Positions 21,814-31,572 of a stretch of DNA of 64,000 bases are shown piece by piece; position 1 is the first letter of the stretch; every line of letters begins with the position of its first letter. The stretch comes from Myrmaecium sp. VS I D KN 1 (Eukaryota; Ascomycota; Dothideomycetes; Valsariales; Valsariaceae). Below the pieces are notes generated by a model that saw only the letters and a list, made by a program, of their open reading frames with translations, did no database searches and was not told the DNA's origin. Location of the stretch: positions 990,799 to 1,054,798 of the forward strand of contig JADQAV010000022.1 of the NCBI GenBank assembly GCA_019775845.1. Direction: 5' to 3'. The translations under genes were made by a program, and so were the position numbers.

Positions 21814-23942
21814 TTAGCCAGGAGGGCTGCCTTGGCGGGGGCTGGCTTTCGTAAAAGTCGAGAGGGGGATAGCTTCTGGCGCCAGTTAAGCCTCTTCCCT
21901 TTCAAGTTAGAAATGGGTGCCACATAGTGTTTTGATGGATGCCACATAGTCTCCCCTCGACGTCCATCTTCTGTCGTCAGCGGGCTATCCCTGCCCACCA
22001 TCAGCCCCTTTTCCATTCGGGCAGTCCAATGTATGATGCCCTGCGTGTGCTCCTCATTCGGGTTACGTGCTGGCTGATGTTGTGAACTATGGAGTAGGAT
22101 CTCCCACTCGCCAGTTCGATAACTGTGTCAGCCTCTTCCAGGCTTCGTGGGGCAACCGACGTTGTCATGTTGTGAATTGGGCAGCCGAAGAGGCCCCAAA
22201 ACTCCTGGGCGCCATGCCTCGTTCCTGAACGTCGATCAATAGCCTCGCGCGCCCGTTAACGTTACTCAACCCGCGTCAGGGGTGACGTAACGCGCCGTTG
22301 CGACGAGAGCTTTCATCTATAAATCCCACCGTTCATTGACCCAAGCCTCTTTAGCGGATCGTATTCTCAGGGCGATCATCGATCCAACACAGGAGCAGCA
22401 CGTCAACGTTCCTGACTCTGTGGCCTTGCTGAACATGCACGAGTCAACGCGGTGGAGCCATCGAAAACAGGATTGATCGTTGCTCCTTGATGCAGCGAAG
22501 CCAGCGTCGGGTTCACGAACGATTTGAGCACGAGCCGGCATGCCGTGTTTGAGACCATCCCGATTGTGGTCGACTTTATATTCTTCTTGCAGATCATCCG
22601 TGACGGCCTCTGTTTCTTGCAGGTTTTTGATACCGTGTTCTCGTTACCTCTGAAATGATCGACGGCTGGGATCCTTGCAACAGAACTTCAAGAGTCGCCA
22701 TTTTAATCCGCCCAGTCCTCGCCCTGGTGACTTATCGTCTCATGTCCTCGATACAAGATTGCTGTTGTGTTTGGATGATGCAATGTAGCCTGTGCCGAAG
22801 CAGTGTCCCTGCTTCTTCATCCCTTGATATCAGAGAAGAAAGGCCTCCCGCCAGCATGCAGCGGGCGGAACGGGGACCCGGAAGTCTTCACGAGTACATA
22901 TGTATTAGTGGTATCCCATGATCATGCTTGCATGCGTGCCCCTCCATTACCTCCATCAAAACCCCATGTTGGTCGGGCTGATGCGCAGCATTAGTTGCGT
23001 TCAACAGCCGAGCAGCATTTACCCATCCTCCCGTCAACCCGCAGGGAAAGCTGGAATGACCCGAAATGTCTCGGACCTGTGGGATCTCCCGCTTCCTGCT
23101 CGTCAGCCTGTCACTCGTTGTTCAACGCAGTGTGTGACCTAGCTTCTCTTCACGTCGAGACGTCTTAGCAAACCGAGGAATTAGGGAAGCCTTGTATCGC
23201 GTAAAGCCAAGAGAGAACGACTCTGATAAAGACGCCTCCCGCTCCTGTGCCATTGGATGTGTGGCGATCGCTTTTCCGGCGGAGTGAAAGCACAGGGAAA
23301 CGGACGATATTTCGCGCGGTGCACTTGTGCAAATTGACGGTCCTACCCCTCAGTCCGCAGGCGCGAACACGGCCACAGTGTCACAGCGTGGCAGGCTGAT
23401 ATTGTGCAAGTGAGTGTCGCAAGCAGTCATATAAGACGTGCGGGGAAGATGCTTGCGGCCCCTTTATAGCTTGCAGACGATATGAGTTGGTGAATAATGA
23501 ATTGACTCGGTATATAACAGGTGCAGAGATTTTGCTATTGAACGTTGACGAGGGAAACCCGGTCTCATCGATAGCTGGCTGCCGCATGATGATGAGCTCG
23601 TATCTTCCTGAGTCGCCAGAATACATACACTCGGGGCAAGCCACAACCTCCCTCGGTGCGTCGAGAGGAGTTCGCTTCGGTTGCAGAGCTATCCTGTCCG
23701 GAGGAGATTGTTAATGACCATGGCTGACGTGCGTGCGGTCGAAGGGGGTGGTGGTTACATTTAACTATCCACGAATCAGGGTGGATATGGGAGAACCTCG
23801 GGGTTTATGAAGATACCTCAGGCCTCCACGGCATATTGTGAACATCGCTCTGCTTGACTTGCGTTGTCTTCTTCATCCACGCCCACTCATCCCTCCATAT
23901 ACATCCCCTCTGCAAGGCCGACGGTTAGCTTACGCCATGCAT

Positions 23943-23964
23943 NNNNNNNNNNNNNNNNNNNNNN
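23943..23964. other. Assembly gap (22 N)
   Basis: A run of 22 undetermined bases interrupts the gene-free region. The true gap length is unknown, so distances across it are nominal. Confidence 0.98.
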
Positions 23965-24899
23965 TGAGATCCTGGTTTACACGAATCAAAAGCTGTCCCG
24001 AGGTCATTTATTCCTTGTAAGAAGACGTGCATGAAGGAGCGCTAACCACCGGCTGCGCAAAGGGGGTGTACTCGATATTTTCTCGCAAATTACTCAAGAA
24101 TGCGTGTCTGACCGCTTCTGCTTTGCTAACTACTGCCCAATGTCAATACTATCACGTCTCGAACGTCAATGCACGAGCGACTAGAAGCTTAGTCAAGGTC
24201 GTCATAATCTCACAGGTCGTGCTTCTGCTTCTTTTCCCCAGCCATGTACCGGCTTTGATCAGCGTGATTGACTTCTACGAGTCCGGCCGAAATCATGGCT
24301 GTTAATCCACGACTTGACTGAACATCTTGTGTCTTTCTTGCTGGCTTCAAGTCCGTTCTTTGCATGGTGAATCCTGATGGGCAAGCTAATCGGCCTTATG
24401 GAACGCTACCCAGCCCGAGCTCTGACAAGGAGATTGGACGGGAAAGTCGCTCATCCAGCAATTTCAGAGACTGGCTGACCCAATGCTGCTTCACGCAACC
24501 AGCTGAACCCTCACATACCGTAGACTGGTATCTCTGATACGTCGGGAGACGCATCTTTTAAGGTGGCGTCAACGAATTATCACAATGTAATGGGTTAAAT
24601 CGATCATCTTTGGACAAATGGCCCCTGCAGTCTGGCCCTGGTCTGTCTTGTTGGCTGGGATGGATCTGTTCGCCGGCTACTTGCCTCAATACACAGGCGC
24701 CGCCTATTTTGCTGTGGAGGAGGGAATCCGTTGTTCGACATTTTCGCCTCCTCACAGAGCGACTCCGCCGGATTTACTGTGTAATCGGTATACTCAATTG
24801 GTCTCCAGTGTTTTCAGCAGCGTGCTCAGCGTAGGTCGCTGCTGATCGTGGCCTGCCCACCGCACGTGAATCTTCTTTCCAAAGACGAATGGATTTAGA

Positions 24900-26900
24900 C
24901 AAGACATAGCGCCCCCTCGGGCTTATAGAGATCGTATATCGTCGATCTTGCTTTCTTAATTCACTATCAGTTTTCTCGCCTCTATTCAGTGCCCTCGGTA
25001 AGAATTTCTGTTTGCCATTTATAGCTTTGAAGGTGTATGGACAAGCTGATAGAAGACCTTCTTCTGGTTTTCGGCATACGACTCTTATGTCTCTATTACT
25101 AGTGTTCTGGCGTAATCCATCAAACCTTAGTTCGTCACCCCCGGATTACAATATGTTCAACTGTGTTTCCTTCGGACGCGGCACCATTTTCTTTCGCACC
25201 AGTCCCTCAGCCTTGTTGTGAGCATCGTTATGGTCTATAAGGCTTTCTCCTAGAGCAACAGTCTGGGTTCTATATATAAAGAGCTATCAAGCTTGTCAAA
25301 CGTGCGTTCAGACACCCGCTCCCATAGATATAGTGACATTCCTCAGTCTTCGTGTCTCTTCTTGACTATGGCCGATTGAGTCAATTGACCGGACGCCGGC
25401 TTGACTTTCCTCCTCTCTGTTCTCTCCTGTCGGAATGTCTCTGCAAGCTTAACAGCAGTCTTTGGTTCTCAGGATGTTTCCTCTTCTATACCTAGGTAGT
25501 TCCTGGGATGAGCACTGGTATACTGCTCCGCAGTTTTGTCTACTCTACACTCATACCAACATATATAAATGCCTATGGCCTGCCAAATCGAGCTCTCATT
25601 CCTACGCACATCGATATCAGTGATGTTGCGTTCCTCTCCTGGTCGTTTGATTCTACTATTGCCCATACCAAAGCAAGGCCTTGCGTCACAGTTGGCTGCA
25701 CAGCCATTGTGTTGGCAGCGAAGTTTTTGTTCCTTGCTTCCGTAGAGGAGGATCTGGCACATCGGAGATCCTAGAAGGTTGAAGACGAAATCTCCTGTTT
25801 AATCACAAAACCCCGTATCACTGGCCTGAATTAGTTGAAAAGGAATGTGCAGAAACTGTCATATTTCAGTCGAAACTATAGGGGCTATAATCGAAGATAT
25901 CCGCTGAGTATGGCCTTTCACGGTAACTAGATCCTCTATTACAGGACGGACATCAGCCCTCGCATGCTCCTGATTTATTCCTGCTAGATATGGGAGCCTT
26001 CTGGGCTGTTGCGTCAATATCTCGAGTATTATTTTCTTTTACAAACTGGGGATACATAGGTGAGCTTCATCTGAAAGAGATTCATTGTCCAATCTATGCG
26101 ATGCTCACAGTCTGCTCCATGTCTACTCCAATATAGAGAGATCCTATGAACAATCGTGGATTCTGGCTAACGCAAAGACGATACTTAAATCTTGCAACGG
26201 ATTTCCAGGAGTGTCTCTAACCTACGGCAGTCTGGATGAAGAGGGTTGACTCCCCGTCGAACGCACTACCCCGTCCGATCACGACCCCCTGCTAAACTGG
26301 GCCTCTTTTGGCCTACTCTACTCGAGTGTCTCAATGCGTATGTACGAGGCAGCTCGGGCACTTAGCTCTGTGCATAGTAACGTGATAGATGGCAACATAC
26401 AACAGAAGGTATCACTGGATGTAGTCATTTCCTGATTAAGACATAAACCCTCTATACCATACGTAGGGAAGCCGGACGAGCTCAGCAAAAGATAGATCGA
26501 GGTCTGAATACCACTCGGCCTTCCCATAACGGCCCCAGACCTGCCGCAGTTCAACTCCACAAGTAGGAGAGCAGTGAATCACTGATCCCTAAGCCAGAGA
26601 GTAGCAGTTTATCGTCTGCCTTTCAAAAGAAAGTTCAGAGAGCCTCGAAAGCTGACAGAGTTATTACCTACGCCAAGGTATGCGTTATTATATCGCAAAT
26701 TACTTTATGATCCATTGCCAGTGCTCTTGTGGGCCATTCCATCCGAGTAATAGTACAGTAACTGCTGCAATTAAGCAACTCTTCTATTTTCCACCGCAAT
26801 TTCCCCAAGTCGGGGCTTCCCATAACTGAATTCACGGCCAGGTTCGCCAAAATAGCGCTGCAACCACAACAGCCCCTCGGGATCGAGTCTATGCCACCAT
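24900..26900. other. AT-richer stretch, possibly decayed transposon
   Basis: Base composition is visibly more AT- and TpA-rich than its surroundings, as after repeat-induced point mutation. On the minus strand around 25470-25760 a broken frame has a faint look of a copia RNase H tail (a Cys-x-x-Asn block, then IDVRRNE). There are no intact domains and stops are frequent. I would not call an element on this alone. Confidence 0.25.
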
Positions 26901-27491
26901 TAATGGTGGGTCTAGGCCATTAGCTCACGGGAAGTGGTGGTCTTGTGCCGTATCGAAGGCGTATGTAGGTTTGTCATTGCGGGACGAGGCTGAGAGATGA
27001 GAGTGGCTATCAGACCTCCACACATGGGAGATGTGCCGGTGAAGAGGATTGGGGGTTTCAAGGGCTCCTGGGGGCTGATCGGACTCCGATTATTTTGTCT
27101 GCGTTAGAGGGTTACAGACCCGGATTTCTTTCACGAGGATGTAAGATGTTCACTTTCCGCGATCTTGGGTTGGATCAATCAGTAGTATGTCAAGGCCTAT
27201 GAAGCCAGAGATTGGGGGAGAAGTGGATGGCTATAACGATGATAAATTTGGATTTGACTACCGAGGACCTATTGTTCAATGTAAGGCCTTTCTCTATCTC
27301 TTTGAATACCTCCATCCAAGTATTATACTCCAGAGGGCGGATGCTATCTTCTCCGCAGCTCTGCAAACCCATGGCGAGTATCACGAGCGATATAGAGCCA
27401 CGGTACAAGCGCCGCAAAGACGGGAAGCCCTCTGATCAACACAATCTCTCCATGACTTCGTCAGAGTCCCCATCAAGGATCACCAGTCTAT

Positions 27492-28691
27492 TCACGACCC
27501 AAATTCGGATTCCTCATCATGAAGCGTCGCCGGCACTACCAACGATTTGAACGTGAACCCAGAGAGGTTGGCCTCCTGAGCCGCCTTCTTCAACTCCCAA
27601 GCGCGGTTCATCGCCTCCACCCATACCAATGCCGTGCTGCGCACGCAGACGATCCATGCCTTCTCTCTCGCATCCAGCGGCCACGAGTCACCAAGCACCC
27701 TACGGCACGCCTGCAACCGATCCGGTTCCAACTGCAGCGCCCAATGCTCCAGCGCCGCGCCCATCACCTCCCACATCAGCGGCAGCACTTGCGCCAGCCC
27801 TTCCACCGCCGGCATGCCCTCCTCGCCGGCCGCCCTCCACAGCGCAGGCTGCGCCAGATACAGCACGATCGCGGTCCGGGACGCAGCCTCGGCGACGTCC
27901 GCTGACTTGAGGAGCTGCACGTGGTAGGCGCACCACAGCCTGGACGCGGCGCCGTGCGCGCGGACGTACGCCAACGGATCCAGCCCGCTGGCGCGGAAGT
28001 CGTGGAAGTACTTCGGTTCCCGCACGATGTCGTGGATGATGAGGGAGTGCTGGACGTCCTTCTTGTGCAGGCGCAGGGCGAGGAGCGCGTCCCGGCCGCC
28101 CCAGCGCGCGGGGCAGAGCTCCGCCAGCGTCGCCAGCGCGAAGGCTGGCCACCTGGGGAACGGGCGGGCGGTGAGCCCGCGCTCGATGACGCCGTCCTCG
28201 GCGGCGCCGGATTGGTAGGCTTCGCATGGCAGGTAGGGGGCTTGACGGCAGGTGGGACAGGTGGCGCAGAGTCCGCCGGATGGCTCGGCGGTGGAGAGCC
28301 AGGTGCCGATGCAGGCGGCTCCGATAACGTGACCGCAGCTGAGACGGACGGGCCGGTCGGCGTGGTCGGCTTGCGGGTGGGAAGAGTCGGGATAGTTCTC
28401 GTAACAGATGGCGCAGACGCGGTCGACCTCCGGTACGTCGGCGAGGTCGACGGGCTGCAGGATGCGGGTGAGCATGTCTGCGAAGGGCCACCTGGCGAGC
28501 GAGACGACGTGAGTGTGGTGGGCGAGCTGGATGGCTTCGGCCAAGCCGAATTTCTCGGCCTCCAGTTCGCGGTTTATCTGGTAGAAGGCCTTTGTACCGG
28601 ATTCTTGCTTCAGCATCTCGAGCTTCCCTTCGCATAACCGAAGATGTTTCTCCAGATCGGCGGGACTGCCGGGTCGGTGGAAGCACGTCAT
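27492..28691 (-). CDS. RING-finger protein (putative E3 ubiquitin ligase)
   Basis: One exon of 399 codons begins at an ATG (MTCFHRPGSPADLEKHL). Residues about 92-152 form a RING-type zinc site: CAICYENY, a 24-residue loop, LSCGHVIGAACIGTWL, then CATCPTCR. Such domains dock ubiquitin-loaded E2 enzymes. The N-terminal 85 residues are mostly helical. The C-terminal 240 residues are Ala/Leu/Arg-rich helices with no named domain and no membrane span. Codon use is strongly GC-biased compared with the AT-richer DNA just downstream. The E3 activity is inferred from the RING; substrate and pathway are unknown. The gene marks the right edge of the gene-free region. Confidence 0.85.
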   Translation of the reverse strand: MTCFHRPGSPADLEKHLRLCEGKLEMLKQESGTKAFYQINRELEAEKFGLAEAIQLAHHTHVVSLARWPFADMLTRILQPVDLADVPEVDRVCAICYENYPDSSHPQADHADRPVRLSCGHVIGAACIGTWLSTAEPSGGLCATCPTCRQAPYLPCEAYQSGAAEDGVIERGLTARPFPRWPAFALATLAELCPARWGGRDALLALRLHKKDVQHSLIIHDIVREPKYFHDFRASGLDPLAYVRAHGAASRLWCAYHVQLLKSADVAEAASRTAIVLYLAQPALWRAAGEEGMPAVEGLAQVLPLMWEVMGAALEHWALQLEPDRLQACRRVLGDSWPLDAREKAWIVCVRSTALVWVEAMNRAWELKKAAQEANLSGFTFKSLVVPATLHDEESEFGS

Positions 28692-29294
28692 CCTTGTGCG
28701 TGTATCGAAGTTGGGGGTATGCGAAGATCCGTAGCTAACGATATGCGAACGTCAGTCAAGGGTGCTTGGTGTAGCTGGACCTTGTGGAAAGAGCGATTTG
28801 AGTTGCAGAGATCAAGATTCAGGAACGAGAGACGCAGTCATAAGTAATCTCGCGTGTAGGTAGTCGTTCGTGGTGAAGAGCCGTCAGTCACCGAAACCAG
28901 ACAATGTTAGTACGGGCCCTAACCATGAGTGCAGTTACGCTCATGTGTCGTGTCCTAACCCCAACGGAGGCAACAACGCAAGCTTTCGAAAAGCTGGGAA
29001 ATTGCAGTGAATTCCCACAATGACAATGTGAACTTGAAATTGCGAAAACCGGTTCCGAAGAAGTCGTAAAGCCCAATGAAAATTTGCATGGCGCAAGAAT
29101 GCTTTGCTGAAGGAAAACGACGAGGGGTATTGGTTTACTATACCTGAATGTACACCATGCATGTGCCCAACAGAAAAGTAAAAAAAAGCGCCCAAACGCC
29201 TCTAGAAAGCCTGATACACAACGAAGGCTCTTTCGAGGATCTCGTAATCGACGATTAAGTCTCTCTATTCCATCCATGACCGCGCCTCCATTCT
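28692..29294. other. Intergenic, promoter side of the RING gene
   Basis: About 600 bp lie between the RING start (minus strand) and the 3' end of the DUF1746 gene. Two short minus frames here have no motif. No RNA gene or repeat is visible. Confidence 0.5.
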
Positions 29295-30353
29295 TCACAC
29301 CCCGCCTTGCAGACCCGCCGCACCCCTCAGCCGCGCCCTAAACCCGTCGCCCACATTCCCAACGAAGCTTCCGCTCGCCGCGCCAGTCGGCTGACCACGC
29401 TCGCGGTATTCCTGGTAGAGCTTGTACTGCTCGCGAATCGTGTCGAGTAGGTACACATTCACAATTGTTGTTTGCCCGCTATTGAGCGCGTCCAAGAGAT
29501 CGGTAGAAGGGCGCGAAGACGAATCCACAAGTTCAGCCTCACCGGCGACGGTGTCGGCATTTAGTAGGCCGGTTAGAGAGGTGGCGGAGGCGGTCCGCGC
29601 GGGAGCACCCCGTTCGAGGGCATCAAGGTCGGGAGACGAGCTTAGAGCGAGGGGCGAAGAAGGCCGTGGAGAGGAAGTCGTAGGCGTAGGTCGTGCTACG
29701 TTGTTTGTGCCCCTCAGGCGTTTGCGCAACTCGATCCGCTTAAGGTGGATAGACAGCATGGTGAGCTGGAAGAAGAGGATGAGGGAATCGAGAAGAATGA
29801 GGTGGACACGAGAGGTAGGCCCCTTGAAGCCGATGAAGTCAATCGCAAGACCTCCACTGATATAACCGCGCATTGTCTCACTGCCTTCGCCTGGGTGGAG
29901 GAAGAAGAGGTGGAGCAAGAAGCAGAGAGTATTGGAGCCAACGATGGTGCCTATATAGGGCAGCCTATCCTCGGGATCGGGGAGCTGGGGCGGGCGAGGA
30001 GTGAGATAAGAGAGGTGACAGAGAGCACGAAAGACGAAAAGAAGAAAAGAACAGCTGATAGAGGTTAGCTGTTGTTGGTATCCGAGAAGGCGTGCGCGCT
30101 TCACTTACTCCATGTAGTAGACAGTCATCAGCTCTACATAAACCAAGAAATCCAAGCCGCGCAGAAGATCCTCCAGCATTCCTATCCTCTTCGCCTTTGC
30201 CCTCAACTGCCTGTCCTTGCTCACGACCTGGTCCGCCGCCGGATCATCTCGTTCACTGTCGGTTACGTGCCGCTCCTGCAGAGACGGAGGGGAAGCGCCA
30301 GAGTCGCGAGAGGCGAGAGGAGCGGCAGATGAGGAGGCGGCCTCATCATTCAT
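29295..30353 (-). CDS. DUF1746 membrane protein (Dsc4-like)
   Basis: Two exons (30353-30109 and 30054-29295) encode 334 residues. Splicing a 54-nt GTAAGT..CAG intron joins VYVELMTVYYM to DCSFLLFVFRALCHLSYLTPRPP, the DUF1746 signature. Hydrophobic segments fall at about residues 68-98, 112-132 (IGTIVGSNTLCFLLHLFFLH) and 160-185 (HLILLDSLILFFQLTMLSIHL). GYISGGLAIDFIGFKGP, another conserved block, lies between the last two. The C-terminal third is Ser/Pro/Thr-rich and cytosolic-looking. In fission yeast the DUF1746 protein Dsc4 is a subunit of the Golgi Dsc E3 ligase that activates SREBP. A role in that complex here is inferred from family membership. It is divergent from the RCF1 gene. Confidence 0.85.
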
Positions 30354-30834
30354 GTCGCGTGGAACGGCGTGGAGATCTCTGGACGATTACATGAAGCTGT
30401 CTAGGTCGTCAGGCACATTCCCGTCGCGGGCGTCGTGGGAGGAACTGTTGCTGGCATGACGGGAGGTGCAAGCGAAGCTCCAGCCCCAGCCGAGTCGCGC
30501 CCTCGGTGGTGCTCCACTGAGCTGCCCGTTGGCCAAGGCGGCCGGGGCCGGGGAAGGACGGAAAATCATGGCGGGCCGATGCGCGGAAGAGGAGGAAACG
30601 CCCGACCGGGCCCGAGCAGCGTTCATGAGATAATTCATCTCAGCCACCGACCCGTCAATCTTTCCCAATCGGCCACTTCCTTCCCCGCACCCAGCTCAAT
30701 CTAAAGGAGGCATATACTCCCGGGTCCTTATAGGAAGCACCCGCGATTCTCCTTGCTGTACCGCCTTCTCGACCGCAACACCTAGCTTTTCCCACAAAGT
30801 CCGATCTCATCCGGTTGATACCTAGTACTGGACA
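30354..30834. promoter_or_regulatory. Divergent promoter of DUF1746 and RCF1 genes
   Basis: These 481 bp separate two divergent starts. Short frames on both strands lack motifs. The last 100 bp before RCF1 are pyrimidine-rich, as in many fungal promoters. No specific factor site is claimed. Confidence 0.5.
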
Positions 30835-31572
30835 ATGACCGCCCGATCCGGTTCCGGTGACGCCCCTCTCCCATCGTCCTTCGACGACAATTCCGACTTC
30901 TACAATGAGAACCGTTTGGAAAAGTTCGTCCGCCGTCTGAAGGAAGAGCCTCTAATCCCGCTGGGATGCTTGCTCACCTGCTGGGCGCTCTTCGGCGCCG
31001 CCCGCAGCATGCGTCGTGGCGACGGCGAGACGACGAACAAGTTCTTCCGCCGCCGCATCTACGCCCAGGGCTTCACCATCTGCGCCATGCTGGCCGGCAG
31101 CATATACTGGAAGGAGGACCGGGACAAGCGCAAGGAGTTCGAGGCGGTGGTGAAGGAGAAGCAGGCGAAGGAAAAGCGGGATGCCTGGATCAGGGAGCTG
31201 GAGGCAAGAGACGAGGAGGATAAGGCGATGCGGGCGAAGATGGCGAAGAGACGGGAGAGGGAAAAGCAGAGGAGACAGGAGGAACTGGCGGCAAAGGCAC
31301 GGGAGGGCGCGGAGGAAGCCCAGGCGAAGGAGGCAGGCGCGGCGTCCAAGGTCAAGGAGGGCATTGAGGCGCTCAATTCCAAGGACAGCGCTGAGGCTGC
31401 GAAGAGCCGGGAGATCGCTGAGACTGCCAAAGCTGCTGCAGTGTCCGGTTCGCCGGTGGAGGCCAAGACGGCCGAGGCGGAGAAGAAACAGCAAGAACCG
31501 GTGGAGGGCGAGGAGAAGAACGATCGTGCCGGTGTACTGTCTTCGGTGGGGAACTGGTTCACACGGAAATAG
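30835..31572 (+). CDS. RCF1: Respiratory supercomplex factor 1
   Basis: One exon encodes 245 residues. Residues about 20-105 are the HIG1 domain: ENRLEKFVRRLKEEPLIPLGCLLTCWALFGAARSMRRGD, then FFRRRIYAQGFTICAMLAGSIYW. This gives two transmembrane helices with the typical QGFT loop. Rcf1 (Aim31) sits in the inner mitochondrial membrane and helps assemble cytochrome c oxidase into supercomplexes with complex III. The C-terminal 140 residues are a long Lys/Glu/Ala coiled coil, longer than in yeast Rcf1 but usual for filamentous fungi. The start is the only upstream ATG and follows a pyrimidine-rich leader. Confidence 0.93.
   Translation: MTARSGSGDAPLPSSFDDNSDFYNENRLEKFVRRLKEEPLIPLGCLLTCWALFGAARSMRRGDGETTNKFFRRRIYAQGFTICAMLAGSIYWKEDRDKRKEFEAVVKEKQAKEKRDAWIRELEARDEEDKAMRAKMAKRREREKQRRQEELAAKAREGAEEAQAKEAGAASKVKEGIEALNSKDSAEAAKSREIAETAKAAAVSGSPVEAKTAEAEKKQQEPVEGEEKNDRAGVLSSVGNWFTRK

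Larger units (their letters stand above)
21426..21957. mobile_element. MITE-like element with long terminal inverted repeats
   Basis: The left end reads GGGAGACACTATGTGGCACCC... and the right end, reversed, reads GGGGAGACTATGTGGCATCC.... Each end contains two direct copies of ACTATGTGGCACCCATC. Inverted similarity continues inward through AAGAGGCTTTAACCGGCGCG against AAGAGGCTTAACTGGCGCC, so the repeats extend about 100 bp. CGACGT borders both sides (21420-21425 and 21958-21963) and may be a 6-bp target duplication. The interior has no coding frame and is filled by simple repeats, so this is a non-autonomous DNA element. The superfamily is not assigned. Confidence 0.75.
16751..27491. other. 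10.7-kb gene-free region upstream of the bZIP gene
   Basis: No open frame has recognisable coding content. The first 2 kb (16.8-18.5 kb) is purine-rich on the plus strand and so pyrimidine-rich on the bZIP sense strand, typical of a fungal promoter or long 5' leader. Farther out lie a minisatellite, a CTG/CTC tract, an inverted-repeat element at 21.4-22.0 kb, an N run and an AT-richer stretch from about 24.9 to 26.9 kb. The last 500 bp are 3' flank of the RING gene. A missing bZIP 5' exon and regulatory DNA are the most economical contents. Confidence 0.6.
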
